Shown: positions 37,601-45,546 of the stretch, piece after piece | How the letters are laid out: each line of letters begins with the position of its first letter | Position numbering within the stretch: position 1 is the first letter of the stretch | Assembly (NCBI GenBank): GCA_910585895.1 | Contig: CAJUHY010000001.1 | Location: 62,001-126,000, forward strand | Source: an uncultured Lachnospiraceae bacterium | Lineage (GTDB): Bacteria; Bacillota; Clostridia; Lachnospirales; Lachnospiraceae | DNA: 64,000 bases | Direction of reading: 5' to 3' | Notes under the pieces: generated by a model | Database searches by the model: none | Seen by the model: only the letters and a program-made list of their open reading frames with translations | Told to the model about the DNA's origin: nothing | Program-made: the position numbers and the translations under genes

Positions 37601-39119
37601 CGTCTGCAGTTGTAATTGCTACAGAAATGAATTTCTCCAAATCATTGGCGGTTGGCGTATAACTGCTGCTGGTATTGGAAATATCTGCTCCGTCCACGCT
37701 CCACCGGTATTTCAGGCTGCTGCCCTCCGGCAGATTGGAGACCGTAACCCCAAGCGGAGTATCCACTTTAGCATAGGGCTGGTCAAATGCAGCTATCTGC
37801 GCGTTGTCTGACAATACCACAATCTTAAAGCTGCGGCTGTATCCTTTGTCTGAATGGGCAGTCAGCAATACCGTCGTATCCATGCCAATCTCAGCCGGAT
37901 GTGCAACTGCCTTATCTCCTTCAATCGTCAGCGCCTTTTCCTCACTGCTGCTCCAGGTAATCGAATCACTGCCCGCTGTCTGCGGAAGCACAATCTCCGT
38001 CCTTACGCCGGACGCGGTCTCTCCCTCTGCAAACGTAAGCGACAACCCGGAGAGATAGATTCTGCCCGCCGCACTGGACGTCAGGCAAAATTTGGGAACC
38101 GGGTAACAACCTGCCTGGGCCTGCCAGATATCAGCAGACAGATTACCAACAAGCACGCCGCTCAGAAGTTCCTTATCCTTGACTGCTGTTACCCCGCCAA
38201 GAATCTGCTGTTCCAAAGAAGACGGAATATAACAGTCGGTAAGTGTGCTGAGAAAACTCGCGTTTCCATTCTGCGCCGTGGCAATGCCAAACGCATCGTA
38301 TCCTGCATACTGTACAATTCCGGTATTGACACACTGAGAAATCATCTTACAGGCAGACTGAGCAACACGCCCAATGATTCCGGCCGCATAGACCAAATCT
38401 GTCCGCGAGCCATCGGCAAAAACATCTGCCCCATTGTAACAATCCTTCACAGAAATGAAATTATTCATTATGGAAGAATCCGCTGTCCGGCACTCACCGA
38501 TGATTCCGCCAGCTCCTACCGTATCGCAGCTTCCTGTAGGATTGACCATCAAAGTTCCGTCCACAACGACAATGCCGGAAATATTGGCATAACCATTGAC
38601 CTCTCCTGCCAGTGTGCCTACCGCTGCCAGTCCATCCGGGAAATCGGTATATATATTGACATCCGTAAAAATCAGGTTCTTCACCTCTGCGTAATCACTG
38701 GCGCTGTCAGAGCCAATAACACTGAACAGTCCCACCTGCCCATATTTATTGGCCTGATCAATCGAATCACTGAGATTGATAGTCAGTCCCGAAATCACGT
38801 GTCCCTGACCATCGAACGTCCCGGAAAACACATTTGCTTCCGCGGGGTTACATGTTCCCTTGTTCCCCAAATAACCGCCCAGCGGCTCCCAATCGCTGCC
38901 GGACAAATCTATGTCGGCGGTCAGCTGATAATCACCGCTCATAGGATAGGCAGCATCCGAACCAATCTTCTGCAAATCCTCCGCCGTCCCAATAGAAATA
39001 GCACCCCCTTCTGCCGCCTGGACAAACAATGACGTCTCCAGACCGGTAATCAATAGTGTCGCTGTCAAAATAACAGACAACAGCCTCCCCCATGGCACAT
39101 TCCTAAAGATATGTCTCAT
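34638..39119 (-). CDS. Large secreted CotH-kinase surface protein with Ig-like repeats
   Basis: A 1493-residue exported protein. It has a signal peptide (about residues 1-35), a repetitive beta-rich region (about 40-345), bacterial Ig-like segments (about 350-520), then a CotH protein kinase-like domain (about 525-990) with GRGNSTW, NMIDHTNMRNELA and the metal-site motif GPAWDYDWAWG. Two similar Ig-like modules follow (SSREGAASYPGDTLTATVG and SSRSGGISYPGDTLTVSVS, about 1130-1290), then a BIG2 domain and a lysine-rich tail with no LPXTG or anchor helix. CotH kinases phosphorylate spore coat or surface proteins. The role here is probably at the cell surface. The start ATG has GGAGG. Confidence 0.85.
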   Translation of the reverse strand: MRHIFRNVPWGRLLSVILTATLLITGLETSLFVQAAEGGAISIGTAEDLQKIGSDAAYPMSGDYQLTADIDLSGSDWEPLGGYLGNKGTCNPAEANVFSGTFDGQGHVISGLTINLSDSIDQANKYGQVGLFSVIGSDSASDYAEVKNLIFTDVNIYTDFPDGLAAVGTLAGEVNGYANISGIVVVDGTLMVNPTGSCDTVGAGGIIGECRTADSSIMNNFISVKDCYNGADVFADGSRTDLVYAAGIIGRVAQSACKMISQCVNTGIVQYAGYDAFGIATAQNGNASFLSTLTDCYIPSSLEQQILGGVTAVKDKELLSGVLVGNLSADIWQAQAGCYPVPKFCLTSSAAGRIYLSGLSLTFAEGETASGVRTEIVLPQTAGSDSITWSSSEEKALTIEGDKAVAHPAEIGMDTTVLLTAHSDKGYSRSFKIVVLSDNAQIAAFDQPYAKVDTPLGVTVSNLPEGSSLKYRWSVDGADISNTSSSYTPTANDLEKFISVAITTADGSVSWNLSTYCSELPVVYIDTNDGQGINSNTVAKDAVMKIQGNDEFNDQSYWYDGKTTIKGRGNSTWSQAVAWNVKKPYKLKLGTKSNLLGLGKNNKKANKNTNKHWVLLANMIDHTNMRNELAHNFSKDIGMEVSMGTTNVALILNGQYQGIYELAEHVRVGSARVNVHDWEGLADDIAEAICNQNPELKQSDLEELMEQDYSWVTTGVVTFKNNTYQIADYYAEDIPEVTGGFLLDMDFRSTSDQYKYISTFSTKYGNIPMFFRSPEYAKTSDVMMAFAKNYLEAYEAALRSPDFTADYNGQKVHYTDLFELDSLLQYWLLCEYVNNWDSMKNSTYLYKDIEGKAKMGPAWDYDWAWGNINMYSMTGPFVYDNWHTTLCGMDTFQGGFAEQGYQKEQWNRYLVKDPYFATKAFEFYKKNRPTVIEDIMKEGGVIDSLQTKYRSASLANDDKWAYSYDRCSGFAFVNGQKVSTTSQRYDAAVESMKTFIEKRVEWMDAQFTDVQAFYRSQGNQVSSKITVTAVEDSTDGTVTAKVKVTDANVDAVTFLVNGRKAEVGGSTVIPLTNGEAGIVVDNRLLESETGAMNTIEVLGVKGNNYVTNAMNFTNIVTTNVIVPEVLSGTVTVTSSREGAASYPGDTLTATVGDDTNNTGNFSYQWYAGETAIAGATNASYVLTEAEIGKAVKVKVASTVETGTIQGKYAGDILEEEEPGPGLGPEEPAELTGMVVVSSSRSGGISYPGDTLTVSVSQDNNTGTLSYQWYANGVKVAGATNKSYVLTASEVGKRMTVEVTSSVETGKISGTYAGKVEAQPAQLPVQQPIKATSISLSAKSKKIYPYQNLQMKVTIKPSGASQRIVYSVDKKSVATMSNDGKLTAKAPGKVKVAVRTTDGSNLTATFIVTVQKPVIKVKGKLSVRMKKSITLTAKPYGLKGKVKWKLDAKGKKLLKLNKTKGNKVKLTARDKTGTAKLTISCGKKKVTKKIRVTR

Positions 39120-39420
39120 AAAAACCTCCTTCTCCTATATTGTATATAGAGATTGCAACAAATAATAGTTAGGGAAACGCTGATTAAATCTGTATTTCCT
39201 TGGCAATATTTTAACACAGAACGGTTGATAAAAGGAATCTTTTTTCTGAAAATACGCGAATCCTGATTTTAAAAATTCAATATTGTTTTTTGAGAAAAAT
39301 ACGTTATAATTTTCTTTGAAGAGACTGAAAATCATGCTTACTGGATGATTGGCAGCAAATGCAAGGAAAACCCGCATGGGCCTGCGCCACGCCAATCCGC
39401 TTAGAAAAGGGGGCATTCCC
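39120..39420. other. Intergenic region with palindrome and plus-strand promoter
   Basis: No gene. A 27-base imperfect palindrome at 39173-39199 resembles the terminator hairpin at 45495-45521 (shared core CGCTGATTAAATC). A plus-strand promoter-like pair TTGTTT and TATAAT with 16 bases spacing lies at about 39281-39308, upstream of the small gene at 39421. Confidence 0.5.
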
Positions 39421-39678
39421 ATGAAACAATCAGAAGAACTGCGTATGACATATTCTGGTGTCATCACTAAGAAAAATCAACAAATCGTCCATGTATCCTT
39501 TGAACGGGGCAAAGATTTTGCAGAATGTATCCTCCCCTCAGGGAAAGTAGAAAAATCTTCAGGATTTACGGAGGAAGAACTACAGCAGCTAAACAGTTAC
39601 CTGCTGCAGAATGCAGATGATATTATGAAAAAAGCCGCGCAGGTCAATCCTCTGCGCAGCTGGATGGGGAAAGACTGA
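39421..39678 (+). CDS. Small protein of unknown function
   Basis: An 85-residue protein that I do not recognise, with no membrane segment or signal peptide. It is charged, with a beta-rich first half (YSGVITKKNQQIVHVSFERG) and a helical second half (FTEEELQQLNSYLLQNADDIMKKAAQ) ending RSWMGKD. The ATG at 39421 is preceded by AAAGGGGG and is much better than the in-frame ATG at 39349. The stop lies inside a hairpin whose 3' arm was duplicated by MITE-like element B. Confidence 0.7.
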   Translation: MKQSEELRMTYSGVITKKNQQIVHVSFERGKDFAECILPSGKVEKSSGFTEEELQQLNSYLLQNADDIMKKAAQVNPLRSWMGKD

Positions 39679-39690
39679 GAAGCTTTCCCT

Positions 39691-39802
39691 CACGGAAATC
39701 AATTTTCAAAATATCATTCATCTGCTATATTTGTCTATTGCTGTATGCTGCATATATAAAAAACCATAAATAATAATGATATTTTGAAAATTGATTTCCG
39801 TG
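39691..39802 (+). mobile_element. MITE-like palindromic element B (112 bp)
   Basis: Its ends match those of element A (CACGGAAATCAATTTTC outward, complementary over about 28 bases). The left interior is also homologous to element A (CTGTATGCTGCATATA), but the middle is mostly deleted. Flanks are CTTTCCCT (39683-39690) and CTTTCCCC (39803-39810), an 8-base target duplication with one difference. It sits between convergent genes. Confidence 0.85.
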
Positions 39803-39816
39803 CTTTCCCCATACCT

Positions 39817-42591
39817 CTATTGATTCGCCTGATTCCCACACTTGGGACAGACATTTCCGCCGCGGTAAGTATATCCGCACCGATAACAGCATTTCACTTC
39901 ATGCGTCTCTTTTGCCAGATAGGTGATACTTCTGGATTCCGGTTTTTCCTGTAAATATGAGACAAACCCCTCGAGGATTTTGGCAAAGGCATCCAGTTCC
40001 TTTGCCGGTATTCCGCCAGGTATTTTCGTCTTCACGCCGTTTCCCCGCTTTAAGTAAAGCCCGCGGTTCAAAAGCCCGGTGTTTCCCTCAATGCCCAACA
40101 GCCCGCGGATAGGTATCTTCTCACTGTTAAAGGTACTGTTATAAAAAATATGATCCGGCGTCAGCAAAAATCCTTCTTTTCCGTTCTTCTTGGCTGAGGA
40201 ATCACAAATCAGTATGGGATACTCATAACGGCTGCGGTCCGCGGCATATGTATTTAACGCCTTAGCAGCCAGCTTTGCCTCCTGCTCCTCCCAATCTCCC
40301 CGCATTACCTTGCGCACTTCATAGAAATGGAGACGACCCATATCTTTAATTCTGCCTTTTAATTCCTCCCGCAGCTTATCCACCAGCAATGCACATTCAT
40401 CCATCTTTATTTTTGTCAGCCGTTTATCTATCATTTCCAGCGTATTCGTCTTCAATTCCGGCAGAAACGGGCCTCCCTCAATCTGCTCATAGGCTTTTGC
40501 TGCCTCATCAAATGTCATAGTAAGAATATTGGGGCAAATCTTATCTATGGCCGCCTCATCCAGCTTGCGTATTCTCTCTTCCACCTGTTTCTGTACCGCT
40601 GCTGCATCCTTCCCGGAAAATCCCTCTCCCAGCTGCTGCAGCATGTTCAGCAGCCCTTTGCGGTCACTTTTGCCCAATCGCCGAATCATAGCGTCAAGTT
40701 CCGCTTTCTGCGCCTGTCTGCCCTTCTCCTCCAGCTGGTCTTCATAAGGCGAAAGGTCCGCATCCTGGTATTGGGCCAGCTTCTGACGAAATGTGCGGTA
40801 CTGGCTGCGCGTCATATTTGCGGGCATTGCATGGATTAACTGTTCTGCCTCCTGCTGTCCGCGCACACGTTTTATTTCCCTTATCTGCGCTAACGCCTCC
40901 GCTTTTGCTGCCTCTGAAACCTGCGCTTTAGCTACCTCTGATTCTATACGTGAAATCACATGATACGGCTTTCCCTGGCAGTCTTTCACTTTCTGCAGAA
41001 TTTGTTCCTCTTCCCGCCGTAACAATGCTTCATCAATCTGGCTGTTAAAATCCTTCTTCTGGTCATACGCCAGCGCTTTCTCCGACTGTATTTGATGGCG
41101 CAGCTCTCCTAACTGCCGCAGGGACATACGGTCTAATACCTTCATCCTTGCCTGGTATTTTGCATAAACTTCATCTTCCACACCGTCTGCCGTGTTCCGC
41201 CTGCCATCTGCTTTGCCATTTCCACCCACAGTCCCATTGTCCAGATTCTCGGATGTCTTCGCACTTCGTCTGCCGGAATCCATGGTATCTCCGACTGCCG
41301 CTGCTTTCTTTGCGCCGCTTTCTTCTCCATTCTTTGCACCAGTTCCCCTTCCAGGGTCGCCTGCAAATGCAAATCCGTTCTGTGGGGTATCCTCGCTCCC
41401 GCTCCCATTCCCCTGCTTATGCTCTCTACCCCCTATATCTTTACGAGTCTGCAGCGAAATGTTTTCTTGCGCTGATGAAATATGCCCATCCTCTTCTTTC
41501 GCATGGTTTTTGTGCATTCCACGCAGCTGGTTACGGATACGCTTCTGATATGGCTTTGCTTTCTCCGGCGGATAAAAGCCCTCCTGCAGCTTGCCGTCCA
41601 GTTCCAGAAGTTCTTCCTCCGTCATGTCCTCCAAATCTGCGCAGGCTTCCTCGATGGTCTCGGGCTCCCTTGTCCTGCCCCTTTCCCATTCATACTCATT
41701 AAAATGATAATTTGTCGTGCGCTGCGCACTTTCCCCTAAAAGCTTTCGGTAATCTTCATATGCTTCCCGGTCACTGCCAAATTCCAGTTTATAAACGTCT
41801 CCCTCTTTGAGCAGCCTTCCCGGACGCGGCGTATAGAAAACATTACATTGGTTGCAGGTATAACTCCTGGCCAGGTATACTTTCCCTTCCTGCGTCTCCA
41901 CCAGAAGTTCCTCTCCCTCCGGATAGACTGCCATATACATTTTCTCTGAACACTTTGCGCAACAGAGCCCGGTACGGTAAAAGTTATTGCCCAAACGAGA
42001 GGCATGTTTCTCATAAGCAGTAAGTTCGCTTTGGGCAAACTTACACTGTTCTGGCTGCCAGCAGATTTTGTGCCACAGCCCCAGACCTTCCCCGGGCTGT
42101 TCTTCCTCTTCTCTGGCTTCCTGCGCCTTTCGTTTTCCCTCTTCCACCGCCGCCTCCACGACTTCTTCGTAAGTCATCTGAATTTCATTTTTGTAAAAGC
42201 GAAAATAATCATCGCGAAATCCCGGCTTTACCCTGATATCTTTTAAAATTGCCTGAAAAAGGTTATTCAGCTGGTTATAATCCTGGTCTACTTTCAGTCC
42301 TTTGATTGTCCCCCATTTGCCAAATGCATACAACGCCATGTTAAGTACATTAATCAGTATTTCATTGTTCTCCACTGGCTCTGTTCCCTCATCGCCTTCC
42401 GGCAGTTCAATGATATTCGTATTTACTTTGCGGTTATCAAAATTGAACACCAGCGAGCGAATGCTTCCTGAGAGAATCAGGAAGTTATTCAATACCACGA
42501 ACTTCCCATTCCATGCAACATTTACACCCATGGTCTTAATCATACGTCCAAATACCGATTTCAGCTCCTCATTCGCCTTCAGCAGAATCAT
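39817..42591 (-). CDS. Large zinc-ribbon protein of unknown function
   Basis: A 924-residue protein that I cannot assign to a named family. The C-terminus is a zinc ribbon (CCYRCGYTYRGGNVCPKCGN). Two more Cys pairs lie in the N-terminal third (CCAKCSEKMYM about 210, CNQCNVFYTPR about 245). The middle is a long charged helical region with low-complexity Lys/Gly/Glu linkers (about 370-470). A beta-rich segment near residue 790-860 (PDHIFYNSTF ... IPIRGLLGIEG) resembles a PH-like or YvbH-type fold, low confidence. No signal peptide. The start overlaps the operon of beta-galactosidase: its GGAGG directly follows that gene's stop codon, so the two are cotranscribed. Confidence 0.7.
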   Translation of the reverse strand: MILLKANEELKSVFGRMIKTMGVNVAWNGKFVVLNNFLILSGSIRSLVFNFDNRKVNTNIIELPEGDEGTEPVENNEILINVLNMALYAFGKWGTIKGLKVDQDYNQLNNLFQAILKDIRVKPGFRDDYFRFYKNEIQMTYEEVVEAAVEEGKRKAQEAREEEEQPGEGLGLWHKICWQPEQCKFAQSELTAYEKHASRLGNNFYRTGLCCAKCSEKMYMAVYPEGEELLVETQEGKVYLARSYTCNQCNVFYTPRPGRLLKEGDVYKLEFGSDREAYEDYRKLLGESAQRTTNYHFNEYEWERGRTREPETIEEACADLEDMTEEELLELDGKLQEGFYPPEKAKPYQKRIRNQLRGMHKNHAKEEDGHISSAQENISLQTRKDIGGREHKQGNGSGSEDTPQNGFAFAGDPGRGTGAKNGEESGAKKAAAVGDTMDSGRRSAKTSENLDNGTVGGNGKADGRRNTADGVEDEVYAKYQARMKVLDRMSLRQLGELRHQIQSEKALAYDQKKDFNSQIDEALLRREEEQILQKVKDCQGKPYHVISRIESEVAKAQVSEAAKAEALAQIREIKRVRGQQEAEQLIHAMPANMTRSQYRTFRQKLAQYQDADLSPYEDQLEEKGRQAQKAELDAMIRRLGKSDRKGLLNMLQQLGEGFSGKDAAAVQKQVEERIRKLDEAAIDKICPNILTMTFDEAAKAYEQIEGGPFLPELKTNTLEMIDKRLTKIKMDECALLVDKLREELKGRIKDMGRLHFYEVRKVMRGDWEEQEAKLAAKALNTYAADRSRYEYPILICDSSAKKNGKEGFLLTPDHIFYNSTFNSEKIPIRGLLGIEGNTGLLNRGLYLKRGNGVKTKIPGGIPAKELDAFAKILEGFVSYLQEKPESRSITYLAKETHEVKCCYRCGYTYRGGNVCPKCGNQANQ

Positions 42592-42603
42592 GATGCGCCT
42601 CCA

Positions 42604-44631
42604 CTAATCTTCTACCCATTTCAAAATAGCCACGCCTTTGGCGGCAAGCTCCAGTTGTCCTTTTTCCTCATATGATTTTCCAGACAGCAAATCTGTACAT
42701 ATCCTGCTCACGGAAATCGTCTCCGGCTCCTCCTTGTGATTCAGCAAAAACAGATAATGCTCCCTGTCACGGAACCGCTCTGTCGCTTCAATGCCGGATG
42801 GCGCTTCCGCTGCCGGGCGTATTTGCTGTTTCCCGCAGATCTCCTGCACCAGCTTGTCATAAAAGGCTTCTTCTGACCTTGTTCCTACATAATATGCCTG
42901 CCCCTGTCCAAAGGAATTGCAGGTAATGACCGGCGTGCCTGCATAGAAATCATCCTGATACTCAGCAAGTGACTCTGCTCCCTCCAGATGCATGATATCA
43001 CAGAGCATACCGGCGCTGTAAGTCTGCCCGTTATAAACAAAACTGTTCTTCTTCGTATCCGGCAATGCATCTATCTCTTCCACCCAGATTCCCAAAATAT
43101 CGCGAAGCCTTCCCGGATAACCGCCGATAATTACCAGGTCATTCTCATCCACATATCCGCTGAAAAATGTTGTGACAAAAGTTCCTCCTGCCTTGACAAA
43201 TTCACGTATCCGCTCATCGACACCAGGTTTGGTCATATATAATACCGGGGCAATCACTACTTTGTAAGCAGATAAATCGTCCTCCTCGCCCACGATATCC
43301 ACCGCAATATTCTGCCTGTGCAGCGCCGCATAATAATTCATGATTTCATCTACATATTTCAACTTTACGCTGGGACCGGCAGAATACTCGATTGCCCACC
43401 AATTTTCCCAGTCAAACACCAACGCTGTCTCTGCCTTGCCGGAAGAACCAAGAATCTCAGAGCCAAGTTTCTCAAGTTCTTCTCCCAGCTCAGCTACTTC
43501 CCGGAATACCCTGGTATGCTCATGCCCTGCGTGGTCAATGACTGCACCGTGGTATTTCTCACAGGAACCAATGCTGCGCTTTAGCTGGAAAAACAGTACG
43601 GCGTCCGCGCCATGCGCCACCGCCTGGTAACTCCACAGCCTCATCACTCCCGGACGCTTTAATGCATTGACTGGCTGCCAGTTCTGCGCGCTCGGCGTCT
43701 GTTCCATCAGCACAAAAGGCTTTCCCGCTCCCAAACCACGCATAATGTCATGATTAAACGCTATCCTGCTGTAGGAATCCTCGTTTGAGGGGTAATTATC
43801 CCAGGAAATGAAATCCATATGTTTACCCCATTCGCGGTAATTCAGTCCCTTGTATGCGCCCTCCATCAGATTCGTGGTCACCGGTATGTCCGGCGTATAT
43901 TTTTTTACTGCCTCATATTCCATCTGGAAACACTCTAAAATACTGTCTGAATTAAATCTCTTGTAATCCAGGCTGATGGTCTGTGCCATTGTCATATTCT
44001 CGGTAAAGTGCTCTGTCCGCCGGTCCGGCAGCACAATTTCCTCCCAGTCATAGAACGTATGTCCCCAGAAAGCCGTATTCCAGGCGCGGTTTAACTCCTC
44101 AAGAGTCCCATACCGTTCCCTGAGCCACACGCGGAATGCCTTTTCACAATTCTCACAGTAACACTCTCCGCCATATTCATTGGAAATATGCCAGCCAATG
44201 ATATTACGATAATTCTGATAACGCTCTGCCAGTTTCTCTGCCAAACGCACAGAATATTTCCGATATACGGGGCTGTTGGGACAGGAATTGTGCCTTGCGC
44301 CAAATTTATGCTTTGTTCCATAGAAATCTGTCCGCAGGACTTCCGGATATTTTCTTGCCATCCATGCCGGATGTGCTGCAGTACCAGTAGCAAGGCAGAC
44401 ATTCATGTGATGTCTCTTTGCCAGTTCCATAATCTTATCTAATTTCTCAAACCGATACTCATTCTCCGAAGGCTGCAGCGCTGCCCAGGAAAACACATTC
44501 AAAGTCAGAGTATCTATATGTGCCAGCGACAGCAGACGCATATCCTCTTCCCACGTTTCTTCCGGCCACTGTTCTGGATTATAATCTCCTCCGTAAGCAA
44601 TCTTGTCTGTCTTCCATACTTTCTTCCACAT
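42604..44631 (-). CDS. Beta-galactosidase, glycoside hydrolase family 42
   Basis: A 675-residue GH42 enzyme that hydrolyses beta-D-galactosides, probably in the cytoplasm, since there is no signal peptide. The N-terminal barrel opens KIAYGGDYNPEQWPEETW. The acid/base glutamate lies in GWHISNEYGGEC (about residue 150) and the nucleophile in FVLMEQTPSAQNW (about 310). Trimerisation and C-terminal beta domains follow to full family length. The ATG at 44631 follows GGAGAAGG. Downstream a large zinc-ribbon protein is coupled to it; no sugar permease is adjacent. Confidence 0.94.
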   Translation of the reverse strand: MWKKVWKTDKIAYGGDYNPEQWPEETWEEDMRLLSLAHIDTLTLNVFSWAALQPSENEYRFEKLDKIMELAKRHHMNVCLATGTAAHPAWMARKYPEVLRTDFYGTKHKFGARHNSCPNSPVYRKYSVRLAEKLAERYQNYRNIIGWHISNEYGGECYCENCEKAFRVWLRERYGTLEELNRAWNTAFWGHTFYDWEEIVLPDRRTEHFTENMTMAQTISLDYKRFNSDSILECFQMEYEAVKKYTPDIPVTTNLMEGAYKGLNYREWGKHMDFISWDNYPSNEDSYSRIAFNHDIMRGLGAGKPFVLMEQTPSAQNWQPVNALKRPGVMRLWSYQAVAHGADAVLFFQLKRSIGSCEKYHGAVIDHAGHEHTRVFREVAELGEELEKLGSEILGSSGKAETALVFDWENWWAIEYSAGPSVKLKYVDEIMNYYAALHRQNIAVDIVGEEDDLSAYKVVIAPVLYMTKPGVDERIREFVKAGGTFVTTFFSGYVDENDLVIIGGYPGRLRDILGIWVEEIDALPDTKKNSFVYNGQTYSAGMLCDIMHLEGAESLAEYQDDFYAGTPVITCNSFGQGQAYYVGTRSEEAFYDKLVQEICGKQQIRPAAEAPSGIEATERFRDREHYLFLLNHKEEPETISVSRICTDLLSGKSYEEKGQLELAAKGVAILKWVED

Positions 44632-44658
44632 AATCCTTCTCCATTCTTTTATATTCTT

Positions 44659-44739
44659 AGGTCATTTTACTTCACTGGTAACGATGGGTGACCTCAGGAC
44701 TCTCCCCAACTCCGTTGGGTCCCCCCTCAGGTCATTTTA
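44659..44739. repeat. Direct-repeat-flanked hairpin upstream of beta-galactosidase
   Basis: An exact 11-base direct repeat AGGTCATTTTA (44659-44669 and 44729-44739) flanks a 59-base segment containing a strong inverted repeat with core CCCAACTCCGTTGGG and outer arms GACCT/AGGTC. It looks like a small REP-like or inserted hairpin element, or a transcription-control stem. Confidence 0.5.
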
Positions 44740-44808
44740 TCACACAATCGCACAAATGAAAATCGTAAAAGCCAACGGATGCCTGTAGAAATCGTAAAAA
44801 ATATATGA

Positions 44809-44814
44809 TATAAT
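44809..44814 (+). promoter_or_regulatory. -10 element of the HAD phosphatase gene
   Basis: TATAAT preceded by TGA (extended -10), 30 bases upstream of the start codon; the -35 region is weak. Confidence 0.5.
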
Positions 44815-44843
44815 CTGGCTTAAAAGACAGAAAGGAGCTTACA

Positions 44844-45509
44844 ATGCCATCCACAGACACCATCATCTTTGATTTAGACGGTACATTATTAGATACCCTG
44901 GCAGATCTTGCGGGCAGCGTTAATTACGCCATGGAAAAATACTACCTTCCTGTCCACTCCAAAGACAGCGTACGCCAGATGGTAGGAAACGGCGTAACTG
45001 TACTGATGGAGCGCGCCATTCCCGGCGGACGTTCCTTTGCCGAATTTGATAATTGCCTCAATGATTTTAAAGAACATTATGAGATACACAAAAAAGACCT
45101 TACTAAGCCATTTCCCGGAATCATGGAATTTTTAAAAGATGCCTACGAATCAGGATATAAAATGGCTGTTGTCTCCAATAAATTCGACCTTGCCGTCAAA
45201 GGACTTTGCCAGGATTTTTTCTCCCCATATATCACGACTGCCATTGGGGAATCTGCAGAGGTTGCGCCTAAACCGGCGCCAGACACGGTATTTAAAGCTA
45301 TGGAAGAACTGCAGGTTTGCCCCAGCCAATGCGTCTATGTCGGGGATTCCGATGTTGATATTATGACAGCAAAAAATGCAGGGATTCCCTGCATCAGTGT
45401 AAGCTGGGGCTTCCGCAGCCGCCAGTTTCTACAAGAACACGGCGCCGATGCTATTGCTGACACCGTTAATGACTTTCGCAGCTTACTCGCAAAAGGAAGC
45501 GCTGATTAA
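44844..45509 (+). CDS. HAD-superfamily phosphatase, phosphoglycolate phosphatase-like
   Basis: A 221-residue HAD hydrolase with a small helical cap. The four motifs are FDLDGTLLDTL (residues 8-18), VVSNKFD (about 112), KPAPDTVFKAM (about 147) and YVGDSDVDIMTAKNAG (about 170). This is the Gph/PpaX type, removing phosphate from phosphoglycolate or similar small molecules. Ribosome binding site AAAGGAGC. Transcription ends at a strong hairpin that includes the stop codon and serves the convergent gene too. Confidence 0.93.
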   Translation: MPSTDTIIFDLDGTLLDTLADLAGSVNYAMEKYYLPVHSKDSVRQMVGNGVTVLMERAIPGGRSFAEFDNCLNDFKEHYEIHKKDLTKPFPGIMEFLKDAYESGYKMAVVSNKFDLAVKGLCQDFFSPYITTAIGESAEVAPKPAPDTVFKAMEELQVCPSQCVYVGDSDVDIMTAKNAGIPCISVSWGFRSRQFLQEHGADAIADTVNDFRSLLAKGSAD

Positions 45510-45521
45510 ATCAACGCTTCC
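45495..45521. terminator. Bidirectional intrinsic terminator
   Basis: A 27-base near-perfect palindrome, followed by CTGTTTTCATTACTTTT on the plus strand and by TTTTGCG on the minus strand. It overlaps the stop codon of the phosphatase gene and lies just past the stop of the convergent lipoprotein gene. Confidence 0.78.
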
Positions 45522-45546
45522 CTGTTTTCATTACTTTTATATCATC

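Noticed and set aside
37854..39032. A 392-codon plus-strand frame opposite the CotH gene
   Set aside because: The minus-strand protein has signal peptide and family motifs. The opposite frame has no recognisable motif and no start signal.
39135..39467. Minus-strand 110-codon frame upstream of the CotH gene
   Set aside because: It overlaps the plus-strand promoter and small gene, has no ribosome binding site, and reads through AT-rich spacer.
42709..42722. A CACGGAAATC-like string as a third MITE end
   Set aside because: Similarity stops after about ten bases, there is no partner end, and it lies in the intact beta-galactosidase gene.
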